From Salinicoccus hispanicus (GTDB taxonomy: Bacteria > Bacillota > Bacilli > Staphylococcales > Salinicoccaceae), in contig NZ_WUUK01000003.1 in assembly GCF_009831115.1 (NCBI RefSeq), positions 62,001 to 126,000 of the forward strand: a stretch of 64,000 bases of DNA, read 5' to 3'. Position numbers and translations under genes: made by a program. The notes under the pieces are model-generated. The model searched no databases. It saw nothing but the letters and a program-made list of their open reading frames with translations, and had not been told where the DNA came from. Below are positions 8,095 to 16,124 of the stretch, one piece after another. How positions within the stretch are numbered: position 1 is the stretch's first letter; each line of letters opens with the position of its first letter.

Positions 8095-9018
8095 TCAGAA
8101 GATGGCCAGGGCAATGTAGATGACGCTTGAGACCGTCACTGAACTGAGCAGTGTACTCATCATGACAATTTCGGCTGCATACTCCGGATCATCACTGTAC
8201 TCCTGGGCGATGATGGAGCTGTTCACCCCAGCCGGCATGGCAGATGCAATCAGGATGACCTGTGCTACGACACCTTCCATATTGAAGAGCATGAGCATGA
8301 CGAGCGCCAGGGCCGGACCGATGACGAGCCGTGCCAGGGCACCGACAAATGCACTCCACCTGAGACGTTTGAACTTTATACCCGCAATCTGCGCCCCGAG
8401 AATGAACAGTACAAGCCCGATCATGGCATTTCTGATGTATTCGAGTGCCGTTTCAATCGGAGCGGGTACCGGCAGATGGAAGTAGTTGAAAATGAGGCCG
8501 AGCGCCAGTCCATAGAAAATGGGCATTCTGAAGTATGAAAGGAGCGCCTTTGTTCTTCCCACATTCTTTGCACTGAGTGAAAAGATGCCGTAGGAGAAGG
8601 CGAACATGTTCTGGAATACCACAAGCATCACCTGGATGCTCATGGCATACGGATCGCTCCTGAATACAAGATCGTTCACCGGCACCCCATAATTCCCGGC
8701 ATTATAGAACAGGTTGGCATTGGTGAACAGCACGGTTCTGTCTTTTCCAATGTTCATGAACCTTGCAATGAGCCGGCACAGGATGAAGGACAGGAAGGCA
8801 TACAGTATGAGAAACAGCATGACATTGAGCAGCAGCGAGAAATCTATGGAGGATTCGTAGAGGCTCATGAAAATGAAGGCTGGCATGACGTAATGGATGG
8901 AAAGCTTTGCAAGCGTCGAGCGGTCGAGTCGGAGCTTCAACTGGATGACATAGCCCGTGGCCACAATGATCCCGATGGGCAGGATGATGCTGTTGAAGAT
9001 AAATATGAATTCATTCAT
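8095..9018 (-). CDS. AEC-family (auxin efflux carrier-like) permease
   Basis: This 307-residue membrane protein has about ten hydrophobic segments and the typical two five-helix repeats. The first half carries NANLFYNAGNYGVPVNDLVF, the conserved N.GN.G.P crossover motif. The second half has ASAMPAGVNSSIIAQEYSDDPEYAA, the matching P.....A..Y....A motif. Bacterial members export or take up malate, malonate and other organic or amino acids; the substrate cannot be read. The ribosome site is gaaggatg. The gene follows azlCD on the same strand with a 14-nt gap, so co-transcription is likely. Confidence 0.85.
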   Translation of the reverse strand: MNEFIFIFNSIILPIGIIVATGYVIQLKLRLDRSTLAKLSIHYVMPAFIFMSLYESSIDFSLLLNVMLFLILYAFLSFILCRLIARFMNIGKDRTVLFTNANLFYNAGNYGVPVNDLVFRSDPYAMSIQVMLVVFQNMFAFSYGIFSLSAKNVGRTKALLSYFRMPIFYGLALGLIFNYFHLPVPAPIETALEYIRNAMIGLVLFILGAQIAGIKFKRLRWSAFVGALARLVIGPALALVMLMLFNMEGVVAQVILIASAMPAGVNSSIIAQEYSDDPEYAAEIVMMSTLLSSVTVSSVIYIALAIF

Positions 9019-9032
9019 TTTGTGTCATCCTT

Positions 9033-9320
9033 CTATAGCATGATAATGTATACGAATACGATCGATCCGAGTACGATGAAGAACAGCGGGACGCGCAGCA
9101 GTGCGAGTATGACTGCAAAAAACCCGCCGAGCATGCCATGTATGGGATGCTCGACTGCATTGAGAATGCCGGGGAAGATCAGTACACCGAGCGCTGCATA
9201 AGGGATATAGTTCAGATATGTAACACACCACTCAGGCAGCATCAGACGATCTACAATAAAGGCCGGAATGATCCGTGGTATGATGGTGACAGCACAGAGT
9301 GCGGTAATAAGCAGAATCAA
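9033..9320 (-). CDS. azlD: AzlD-family branched-chain amino acid exporter subunit
   Basis: This 95-residue, four-helix membrane protein contains RIIPAFIVDRLMLPEWCVTYLNYIP followed by hydrophobic segments, typical of the AzlD/YgaH small subunit. With AzlC it forms the LIV-E type branched-chain amino acid exporter (BrnFE/AzlCD). Its start overlaps the azlC stop by four bases, indicating translational coupling. Confidence 0.85.
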   Translation of the reverse strand: MILLITALCAVTIIPRIIPAFIVDRLMLPEWCVTYLNYIPYAALGVLIFPGILNAVEHPIHGMLGGFFAVILALLRVPLFFIVLGSIVFVYIIML

Positions 9321-10003
9321 TTGTATACCTCCGATCGCTCGAGAATCAGGCCAAGCAGTGCAGCAAGCAGTATGGCCGCAATGATGGCAATGCCTGATGG
9401 AAACGAGGGGATGATGCTCAGTATGTAGTGGAGAATCATTCCGAATACCGCAACAATGCCATATTTGTAATGCACTCTGACCGCTGGGACCAGCAGTGCG
9501 ATGAACAGTGCATAGAGTGCGATGCCACTGGCGACGATCCAGCCATCACTCATCCATTCACCGGCAAGATATCCGACCGCAGAGAATACGACCCAGAACA
9601 GGTAGGCGATGATGAATGTTGCAAAGTAGTTCAGGAATGTACGCTGCTCCCTGGTACTGTTTGCAGTCACTGCGAATGATTCATCCGTCACATAGGACGA
9701 GAGGACCAGCCGTTTCAGGAATGATTCATGCTTGAGGTCATAGTTGACCTTGAATGCCATGACAAAATGTCTTGAATTGAGTACGAACACAGCAATGACG
9801 ATGGCCAGTGCACTGCTTGATGCAAGCATCTGCAGAACAAGAAACTGGCTCGCACCGCCGTATATCATTAGACTCATCAGTACTGTATCCAGCAGCGACA
9901 TGAGCGGTTCTGCACTGATGCCGAATGCGATCGCAACAGGGAGATAGCCCATTCCGATGGTAATGCCGTCCATGATGGATTTTTTCAAAGCTGTCTGTGC
10001 CAC
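9317..10003 (-). CDS. azlC: AzlC-family branched-chain amino acid exporter subunit
   Basis: A 228-residue inner-membrane protein with the AzlC signature GITIGMGYLPVAIAFGISA near the N-terminus and YGGASQFLVLQML around residue 50, then NSRHFVMAF. It is the large subunit of the AzlCD exporter, which relieves branched-chain amino acid excess. The start is GTG 10003 with a run of six G seven bases upstream. It is the first gene of azlC-azlD-AEC permease, reading away from the divergent HAD gene. Confidence 0.87.
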   Translation of the reverse strand: MAQTALKKSIMDGITIGMGYLPVAIAFGISAEPLMSLLDTVLMSLMIYGGASQFLVLQMLASSSALAIVIAVFVLNSRHFVMAFKVNYDLKHESFLKRLVLSSYVTDESFAVTANSTREQRTFLNYFATFIIAYLFWVVFSAVGYLAGEWMSDGWIVASGIALYALFIALLVPAVRVHYKYGIVAVFGMILHYILSIIPSFPSGIAIIAAILLAALLGLILERSEVYN

Positions 10004-10097
10004 GGTATCCCCCCATGATAGAATAATAGAAACATTTTAACACATCTGCACTGGACGCGCAGTGCCTTAAAAAAGATAAATTGGAGTGAGAAGCAGA

Positions 10098-10940
10098 ATG
10101 AAAGCATTAGCATTGGACATGGATGGCACCATCCTCGATCATAGCGGGAACTTTCCCGAGAGCCTGGTGGAGACACTGATTGAATTGAAAAGCCGGGGTT
10201 TTCTTATTTTTTTCGCAACCGGACGGACACCTCACGAAATCACCAGCATCACCCCAGCTGGATGCCCCCTCGATGGTTATGTCGCAGCCAGCGGCATGGG
10301 CATCTACATCGATGGCAGGCTCGTTGAATCCGCATCTTTTGAACCGGACTTCGTAAAGAGGATGGTTGAAGAGGCCAGAAGCAAGGAGATATACTATGAA
10401 ATCCATACGCTCGAGCACTCCAGCCGGACACTGCTGCAGGATCGGACATACATATTTGAAGACCTCAGCGAAGAACAGCCCGAGACCATGATGAATGCCG
10501 AATATACTTATGCTAAAGATACACTTGAAAGTACTACGCAATGGGTGGTGGATCTGTCTTTCGAACACGTTGTGAAGATGTTCTTCTTCAGTACCAATAT
10601 GAATAAGATCAGAAACTGGTACGACTATCTTGAGAACCACCAGGACAGTACAATATATGCACTCTACACGACAAGCCGGCATAATGCAGAAATCATGCTG
10701 AACGGCCGTGACAAGGCAAACGGCATGGAAGTTCTGCTCGATCACTACGACATCAGTTTTCGAGACGTGCATGCCATCGGCGATTCGATGAATGATCTCC
10801 CTCTGTTCGAGAAGGCCGGCCGTTCCACAGCAATGAAGAATGCCCCTCACGCCATCAAGGAGAAAGCCGATGACATCACTGCGTCAACATGCGATGAGAA
10901 TGGACTTGAACGCTACCTTAGAAAGGAATATCTGAAATAA
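10098..10940 (+). CDS. Cof-type HAD phosphatase
   Basis: This 280-residue cytoplasmic HAD hydrolase has motif I DMDGTILD (nucleophile Asp7, acid Asp9), motif II FFATGRTPHE, a large C2-type cap around residues 80-190, and motif IV GDSMNDLPLFEKAG. The family dephosphorylates sugar phosphates, flavin precursors and other small phosphates. ATG 10098 is preceded by ggagtgag; an in-frame start four codons earlier falls within that ribosome site. The stop lies four bases before the stop of the convergent esterase gene. Confidence 0.88.
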   Translation: MKALALDMDGTILDHSGNFPESLVETLIELKSRGFLIFFATGRTPHEITSITPAGCPLDGYVAASGMGIYIDGRLVESASFEPDFVKRMVEEARSKEIYYEIHTLEHSSRTLLQDRTYIFEDLSEEQPETMMNAEYTYAKDTLESTTQWVVDLSFEHVVKMFFFSTNMNKIRNWYDYLENHQDSTIYALYTTSRHNAEIMLNGRDKANGMEVLLDHYDISFRDVHAIGDSMNDLPLFEKAGRSTAMKNAPHAIKEKADDITASTCDENGLERYLRKEYLK

Positions 10941-10944
10941 AGCC

Positions 10945-11547
10945 CTATTTCACTTTGAGGTACCAGACGTGACCCTCCATCAGCTCATCGGAGACGATTT
11001 CATGACCCCCGTCCGTCAGTTTGACATCCGCCGTCGCCCCTTTTTGTTCAAGCTGCTGTTTCAGCTGATAGGCCTCTCCGGCTGTCGCCACCATATCACG
11101 TGCGCCTGCTGTCAGCAGTATCTTTTTGCCGAGCAGATCTGCTTTTCGGGACACCTCCCCTTTATAAGCCGGATGCATCAGCATCGCACCGGCAACCGGG
11201 ACTGGATGGTTGAACAGCAGATGGGCAGCCATGTTGGCACCGTTCGAATAGCCGATATAGATCGCTTTTTCAAGATCCAGTCCATATTCGGCCGCAAGTT
11301 CATCCAGCAGCCCGACAATCTTCTCACCTTCAGCTCTCAGGCTCTCTTCATCATGCCCTCTGCCCTGACGCTTGAAAAATCGGACCTGTCCACCATCCTC
11401 GGCATCGCCGCGTAACGCCAGTATATTCGCTGATCCATCGACCATTGTGGCAACTTCAAGCAGATCCGTCTCCCTGCCGCCGCTGCCATGAAAAAGTATC
11501 AGCGTATTTTGTTTATCCTTTTTCGCTTTTATAAATAGATGTTTCAC
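10945..11547 (-). CDS. MhqD-like carboxylesterase/phospholipase
   Basis: A 200-residue single-domain alpha/beta hydrolase. The oxyanion-hole strand LILFHGSGG, nucleophile elbow GYSNG (Ser101), acid Asp151 (TAGARDMV) and His182 (GGHEI) form a complete triad. The size and the opening sequence resemble MhqD (YodD) of Bacillus and Staphylococcus, a hydrolase of the quinone-response regulon. It is divergent from a dioxygenase that resembles its usual partner MhqE/MhqO. I place the start at GTG 11547, eight bases after aaggagg; the GTG two codons earlier is too close to that site. Confidence 0.82.
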   Translation of the reverse strand: MKHLFIKAKKDKQNTLILFHGSGGRETDLLEVATMVDGSANILALRGDAEDGGQVRFFKRQGRGHDEESLRAEGEKIVGLLDELAAEYGLDLEKAIYIGYSNGANMAAHLLFNHPVPVAGAMLMHPAYKGEVSRKADLLGKKILLTAGARDMVATAGEAYQLKQQLEQKGATADVKLTDGGHEIVSDELMEGHVWYLKVK

Positions 11548-11625
11548 TGTCACGTCCTCCTTTATTAGAGTTTACCCTATTACTATAATATACTTGAAGC
11601 AATAGACACAGAAGGAGCGATATCC

Positions 11626-12552
11626 ATGACAGTAAAAGGCATCCACCATGTTTCTTCCATCACTAAAGAAATCCTCGACAACCATGAATTCTATACGAAC
11701 ACTCTCGGTCTGAGACTTGTGAAGAAGACAGTGAACCAGGACGATACAAGCATGTATCACCTCTTTTATGCCGACTACAATGGCACACCGGGCGCTGACA
11801 TCACATTTTTTGAAATTGTGAATGCACCGCAATACCAGTCAGGCACCAACAGCATATCAAGAACCTATTTCAGGGTGCCGACGAGGGAGGCACTCGAATT
11901 TTTCAAAGCACGCTTCGCCTCGGAGGGTGTCTATCACGAAGGCATCATCGAACAGTTCGGCAGGACCACCATGAAATTCGAGGACAATGAAAAGCAGCGG
12001 CTTGCTTTGGTTGTCGAACAGAGTGATGAACATACGACACCGAATGACCACCCGGACATACCAAAGATGCATGCCATCACTTCCATCGGTGCAGTCGAAG
12101 TGACCGTACAGTATATCAAACCGATGGTCCAGTTCCTCGAACTGCTTGGGGGCAAGGTGGAAGATGGTTTTGACGATGACGCCACTGAAGCGGTAGTCGA
12201 TGTCGGCAACGGCAGTGTCTACGTCATCGAACAGCGCAACAGCCAACTGGAAAAGGAAGGCTATGGCAGTGTCCACCATTTCTCCCTGCGTGTCGATGAT
12301 GATGAGGCCCTGCTTGAAATGAAGCAGAAGATCGACCAGGAAAACTGGCGAAACTCAGGAATCGTCAACCGCCATTATTTCAAGGCATTATATATCACCA
12401 CTGTCGGCAACATTACAGTCGAAATCTCCACAGACGGCCCCGGCTTCGATGTCGATGAGCCTATCGAAGCATTGGGTAAGAACCTCTCCCTGCCTCCAAA
12501 GTTCGAAGACCAGCGTGACTTCATTGAGAGCTATCTGATTCCGATCAGCTGA
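11626..12552 (+). CDS. Ring-cleaving dioxygenase, MhqE/MhqO-like (VOC superfamily)
   Basis: This 308-residue protein is built of two pairs of glyoxalase/bleomycin-resistance modules. The opening KGIHHVSSITKEILDNHEFYTNTLGLRLVKKTVNQDD is the family signature, with candidate metal ligands at His7/His8, a second histidine in GSVHHFSLRV, and a late acidic ligand (TVEIST). Such enzymes open hydroquinone or catechol rings and protect thiols from quinones and other electrophiles. The ribosome site is aaggagcg, and a TATAAT -10 lies at 11584-11589. No MarR-type MhqR gene is adjacent. Confidence 0.85.
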   Translation: MTVKGIHHVSSITKEILDNHEFYTNTLGLRLVKKTVNQDDTSMYHLFYADYNGTPGADITFFEIVNAPQYQSGTNSISRTYFRVPTREALEFFKARFASEGVYHEGIIEQFGRTTMKFEDNEKQRLALVVEQSDEHTTPNDHPDIPKMHAITSIGAVEVTVQYIKPMVQFLELLGGKVEDGFDDDATEAVVDVGNGSVYVIEQRNSQLEKEGYGSVHHFSLRVDDDEALLEMKQKIDQENWRNSGIVNRHYFKALYITTVGNITVEISTDGPGFDVDEPIEALGKNLSLPPKFEDQRDFIESYLIPIS

Positions 12553-12569
12553 AAAGGAAGGTGAATCTC

Positions 12570-13151
12570 ATGAAATATGATGAAAAAGAGATTACAGCAT
12601 TTTTCCATACACTCGACCGAAGCAGATTCATGGATCGGTATAAGGAAGAAGCGGACATTGATATGCCCTTCCCTATTGGCCATGGACAGACGATCTCCCA
12701 GCCCTCGCTCGTGCTGGAAATGACACTCCGCCTTGATCTTGAACCGGGTCATCGCGTGCTGGAAATTGGAACCGGATCCGGCTTCCAGACTGCCCTTCTG
12801 GCAAAATTTGCGGATAGTGTGCATACAGTCGAAAGAATCCGGGCACTTCATGACAGTGCCAAAGAAAAATTGGATGCAGAAGGATTTTCGAACATCCATT
12901 TCCATCATGGGGACGGTAATCTCGGTTGGGAGGCAAACGCGCCCTATGACCGGATCATGGTGACTGCCGCCGCCAAAGAAATCCCCTCAATCCTCATCCA
13001 GCAGCTGGCACCGGGCGGGAAGATGGTCATCCCCGTCGGTGATACTTTCGCCCAGGAACTCAAGCTGGTCGAAAAGGATATGCATGGCCAGATTCATACC
13101 GCATTCATCGAGCATGTAAGATTCGTCGACCTCAAGGGGGACAAGGCGTAG
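12570..13151 (+). CDS. Protein-L-isoaspartate O-methyltransferase-like SAM-dependent methyltransferase
   Basis: A 193-residue PCMT-family protein. The motif GQTISQPSLVLEMTLRL near residue 35 is the PCMT substrate-loop signature, and VLEIGTGSGFQTALLA near residue 60 is SAM motif I; VIPVG follows in the C-terminal half. Classical members repair isoaspartyl damage in proteins; Firmicute homologues are less well studied. The start is ATG 12570 (ggaagg eight bases upstream), 17 nt after the dioxygenase stop, so the two genes are probably co-transcribed. A terminator follows at 13183. Confidence 0.83.
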   Translation: MKYDEKEITAFFHTLDRSRFMDRYKEEADIDMPFPIGHGQTISQPSLVLEMTLRLDLEPGHRVLEIGTGSGFQTALLAKFADSVHTVERIRALHDSAKEKLDAEGFSNIHFHHGDGNLGWEANAPYDRIMVTAAAKEIPSILIQQLAPGGKMVIPVGDTFAQELKLVEKDMHGQIHTAFIEHVRFVDLKGDKA

Positions 13152-13182
13152 CGCGTCCTTGTGGAAATTGGATAAAAAATAG

Positions 13183-13213
13183 AGACCTCATCCATATTGC
13201 ATGGATGAGGTCT
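13183..13213. terminator. Hairpin terminator between convergent genes
   Basis: A 13-bp perfect stem (agacctcatccat, 13183-13195, with 13201-13213) has the 5-base loop attgc. The run of six A at 13175-13180 gives a strong U-tract on the minus strand, so it mainly ends the SAM-riboswitch operon. The plus-strand tail is weaker. Confidence 0.88.
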
Positions 13214-13228
13214 GTTTATGACAATCAA

Positions 13229-14191
13229 TCATTTCGGTGCGGAGACGGTCTCTTCCTTCACCGCTTCAAGCTCACGGGCGAGGAACTTTGCAAGTTCCAG
13301 CATGCCGAACTGACCCGCTTCCGCTTCCGCATCACTGTTATAGTTTGTGTTCGTATTGATATCATAAGTATAGAGATTTCCTGCTTCATCCTGGATGAAT
13401 TCGATGCCCGCGACGTTGATGTCATTGCTTTTCAGAACCTTCTTATAGCTTTCAAGAACAGGATGGTCGAAATCCTGCACGATGCTGAACTTCGGCCTGT
13501 CCGAGGGCTCACTGTCTGCTGGACAGAACAGGTCCTCGATCGAGCATGCATCCGCTGGACATAGTTCAAATCCTTCAGACGTATCGACACGGACGGCATA
13601 GACGAATTCACCCCCGACAAATTCACAGCGTGTAATGAAGGACTCAGGAGACTTGATGTAGTCCTGGAGCAGCGTCACCCCATCGACCGGTTCTTCGAAT
13701 GCCTCGCTCTCGACATATCTTTCGAGTGCATCAATAGAATCGAACAACTGGACACCGAGACCCTTTCCGGCACGGTTGTGCTTTGTAATGAAGGATTGTC
13801 CTTCAAACTGCTCTGCCGCTTTGATAACCTGATCCTTACCGACTGCAGCAATGGTTTTCGGTGTTTTTACGCCATGCTTCTCAAGCTCCAGATACTGTAG
13901 CACCTTGCTCACTTCAAGCTGAAGTGCCCGGCTGCCGTTGATGACTGTACGGCCATGGTGCTCAAGCCACGCAAGTACAGCATTGGCCAGTTCAGGTGCA
14001 TAGCGGTTGCCCCTTGTATGGGAAGAGGCACTCATCCTGTTATAGTAGATGCCTTCAGGCGGTGCTGCTGTCAGATCAACCATACCTTCAGACAGCTGCC
14101 AATCTTCATAGGGCAGCCCCAGTTCATCGAGACGTTTGAAGAGATGCTCTGTCCATTCCGGGTTTTCATGCAGTACATATATTTTTGTCAT
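13229..14191 (-). CDS. RimK-like ATP-grasp ligase (alpha-L-glutamate ligase family)
   Basis: A 320-residue ATP-grasp enzyme that should join a carboxylate to an amine or thiol through an acyl-phosphate. Visible elements are NGSRALQLEVSKVLQYLELEKHGV (hinge), SFITKHNRAGKGLGVQLF (nucleotide-binding lysine and glycine loop) and, near the C-terminus, AGIEFIQDEAGNLYTYDINTNTNYN, with the metal-binding Glu and Asn. The acceptor is unknown. It starts at ATG 14191 (ggagg seven bases upstream), 13 nt after the LLM monooxygenase. Both are therefore under the SAM-I riboswitch, which points to sulfur metabolism, a role not usual for RimK relatives. Confidence 0.83.
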   Translation of the reverse strand: MTKIYVLHENPEWTEHLFKRLDELGLPYEDWQLSEGMVDLTAAPPEGIYYNRMSASSHTRGNRYAPELANAVLAWLEHHGRTVINGSRALQLEVSKVLQYLELEKHGVKTPKTIAAVGKDQVIKAAEQFEGQSFITKHNRAGKGLGVQLFDSIDALERYVESEAFEEPVDGVTLLQDYIKSPESFITRCEFVGGEFVYAVRVDTSEGFELCPADACSIEDLFCPADSEPSDRPKFSIVQDFDHPVLESYKKVLKSNDINVAGIEFIQDEAGNLYTYDINTNTNYNSDAEAEAGQFGMLELAKFLARELEAVKEETVSAPK

Positions 14192-14204
14192 GATCATTCC
14201 TCCT

Positions 14205-15254
14205 TTATTTACTTCCCACTGCGCGCAGCGCTTCCACTTTCGGCATCACCTGTTTTGAGAACCGTTCCAGTTCCTCCAGCTGCGGAGAGGACTGAAGCAG
14301 AAGCAGATCCACCCCGGCCGCCTCGAACGCGATGATCCTTTCAGCAATCTGATCCGGTGTTCCTACGAGGTTCGGCCGCAGACCCCTGTTGGATACTGAA
14401 TAGTCCTTCAGCTCTATTTCCTGCTCCAGCTGGGATTTCGATGTGAAATCCTTGAATCCCGAATAGCCATCCGAATCCTTGACGTCGGTGATGCGTGCAA
14501 GTTCGGCTTCCGCTTCCGCCTCAGTATCCCGGCAGATGACATAGGCTGCCATGCCGAATGACTGGAACGGGGGCTTGCCGGCTTCTGCCCTGGCCGCCTT
14601 CATACCATCGATCTTCGCTTTTGCCTCTTCTACTGTATGGCCGTGGAGGACGTAGGCATCACAGTGCGACGTGATGATCGCCTTGCCCTTTGCACTTTCT
14701 CCACCGGCATACAGCTTCGGATGCGGATGCTGTACCGGTTTTGGCGCGAGTTTTGCATCTTCTATCTGATAGAACTTGCCATCATAGGAGAACGTCTCCT
14801 CACGCCACATGCCTTGCATGACCTCAAGAAATTCTTCCGTCCTTGCATAACGCTCATCATGTGCAGTGAATTCTGCGCCATACTGGCTTGCTTCGCCTGC
14901 CCACCATCCGGAAACGACGTTCAGAGTGAAGCGTCCATTTGAAATATGATCGATATTCGCCGCCATTTTCGCCGTCACTGCAGGGTTGTGGAACACAGGC
15001 CGCACAGCAGTCATGATTTCGATTTTTTCGGTCACTGCGGCAAGTGCTGCAGCCGTCGACCAGGCCTCAAGTGAATCCGCTGACGTGCCCTTAATGTCAT
15101 TCAGGTACAATTCCGCAATGAGTGTGACATCATATCCCCACTGTTCTGCAGACTGTGCAACCTTTTTTACATACTCATATGTCGGCGGCATAGATTCATT
15201 CTCTACATTTCTCAGCCATCCGCCGAAAATCGGCATCCAGAATCCATACTTCAT
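14205..15254 (-). CDS. LLM-class FMNH2-dependent monooxygenase, SsuD/SfnG-like
   Basis: This 349-residue TIM-barrel protein belongs to the luciferase-like flavin monooxygenases. LNVVSGWWAGEASQYG, preceded by DHISNGRF, is the alkanesulfonate-monooxygenase signature; HDERYARTEEFLEVM and PKLYAGGES follow in the expected order. Relatives cleave C-S bonds in alkanesulfonates or dimethyl sulfone using reduced FMN from a separate reductase, none of which is seen here. I place the start at ATG 15254, ten bases after a gaaggg site; the upstream extension of the frame is riboswitch terminator sequence. It is the first gene of the SAM-riboswitch operon, supporting a sulfur-scavenging role. Confidence 0.87.
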   Translation of the reverse strand: MKYGFWMPIFGGWLRNVENESMPPTYEYVKKVAQSAEQWGYDVTLIAELYLNDIKGTSADSLEAWSTAAALAAVTEKIEIMTAVRPVFHNPAVTAKMAANIDHISNGRFTLNVVSGWWAGEASQYGAEFTAHDERYARTEEFLEVMQGMWREETFSYDGKFYQIEDAKLAPKPVQHPHPKLYAGGESAKGKAIITSHCDAYVLHGHTVEEAKAKIDGMKAARAEAGKPPFQSFGMAAYVICRDTEAEAEAELARITDVKDSDGYSGFKDFTSKSQLEQEIELKDYSVSNRGLRPNLVGTPDQIAERIIAFEAAGVDLLLLQSSPQLEELERFSKQVMPKVEALRAVGSK

Positions 15255-15280
15255 CCATATCATTCCCTTCAACTGCCATA

Positions 15281-15435
15281 AAAATAGAAGCTCTTTCCGG
15301 ATAAGAAAAGAGCTTCCTGCAACATTCATCTCTTCTCATCTTCCAGGTGGACACCCGATGGAATTGGCACAGTATTCAAAGAACCCGCTGCCGAAGCGTC
15401 ATCGGGCCATCTCCCTCAGCTTCTCTGGATAAGAA
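15281..15435 (-). promoter_or_regulatory. SAM-I (S-box) riboswitch with antiterminator and terminator
   Basis: Read on the minus strand, TTCTTATCCAGAGAAGCTGA opens the aptamer, followed by GGGAGATGGCCCGATGACGC, CGGCAGCGGGTTC, TGTGCCAATTCC and the closing strand GAAGATGAGAAG. These are the conserved S-box core elements in order. P1 pairs TTCTTATC with GATGAGAA. The downstream terminator stem is 15287-15298 with 15305-15316, then a U-run at 15281-15285. The 3' P1 strand can instead pair with CTCTTTTCTTATC of the terminator, giving the classical SAM-off switch: SAM abundance ends transcription before the LLM gene. Confidence 0.93.
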
Positions 15436-15468
15436 TATAATTCATATTAAATTACTAGGTTAATGGAT

Positions 15469-15497
15469 ATGATAAAGCAGAAATAATTATCTGTCAA
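15469..15497 (-). promoter_or_regulatory. SigA promoter of the SAM-riboswitch operon
   Basis: On the minus strand TTGACA (15492-15497) and TATCAT (15469-15474) are separated by exactly 17 bases. Transcription would begin about 25 bases before the aptamer. Confidence 0.75.
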
Positions 15498-15524
15498 TAG
15501 ATCGGATCGTGCAATTCCATTCGA

Positions 15525-16124
15525 TCAACTCCGGTAGTAATACACGACGAGCTGCGTCCTATCCCGGAGTTCAAGTTTGTTGAGCATCTGAGAAATATAG
15601 TTCCTGACCGTTCCCTCACTCAGGAAAAGCCGTTCCGAAATCTCCCTGTTGCTGAGCCCTTCTGCAACAAGCTCCAGTATTTCACATTCCCTCTTTGACA
15701 ATGCCTCCAGCGCCTTGAAATGGGACCGCGTCGACATGCTTTTTACAATATCACTGTCGAATACCATATTGCCGGATGCCACTGCCTGGATGGCTGGCAG
15801 AATCCCCTTGAAATTGTCCTTCAGCAAGTATCCTTTGCAGCCGATCTTCAGCGCTTCGTGGATATACACATCGTCTTTGAATGTCGTAATCAGGAGGATG
15901 TTGGCATCCTTCCACTGTTCAAGTATGGTCCGACTTGCTTCAAGTCCGGTGACACCACCCATTCTGATGTCCGTCATAAGCAGATCCGGCTGGTGTCTGC
16001 GATACAGTTCAACCGCTTCTTCTCCACTGCTGCCCGTGGCGGCAACGGTATAGCCGGAACCTTCAAGAATGGTTGTGAGTGCGCTGACCACCAGTGCATC
16101 GTCATCGACTACGACTATGTTCAT
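15525..16124 (-). CDS. NarL/FixJ-family response regulator (LnrK-like)
   Basis: A 199-residue two-domain regulator. The receiver domain (1-120) has the acidic triad at Asp7-9, phosphoacceptor Asp52 (MTDIRM), a switch Thr (TTF) and Lys102 (LLKDN). The C-terminal LuxR-type HTH (about 135-199) has LSKRECEILELVAEGLSNREIS and GTVRNYIS. Its ATG overlaps the kinase stop (ATGA). The pair stands divergent from an ABC exporter, so it probably activates that operon; a palindrome lies between them at 17182. Confidence 0.9.
   Translation of the reverse strand: MNIVVVDDDALVVSALTTILEGSGYTVAATGSSGEEAVELYRRHQPDLLMTDIRMGGVTGLEASRTILEQWKDANILLITTFKDDVYIHEALKIGCKGYLLKDNFKGILPAIQAVASGNMVFDSDIVKSMSTRSHFKALEALSKRECEILELVAEGLSNREISERLFLSEGTVRNYISQMLNKLELRDRTQLVVYYYRS

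Noticed and set aside
9738-10043. 101-codon frame overlapping azlC
   Set aside because: Alternate-frame shadow of azlC; basic and Cys-rich composition without any family match.
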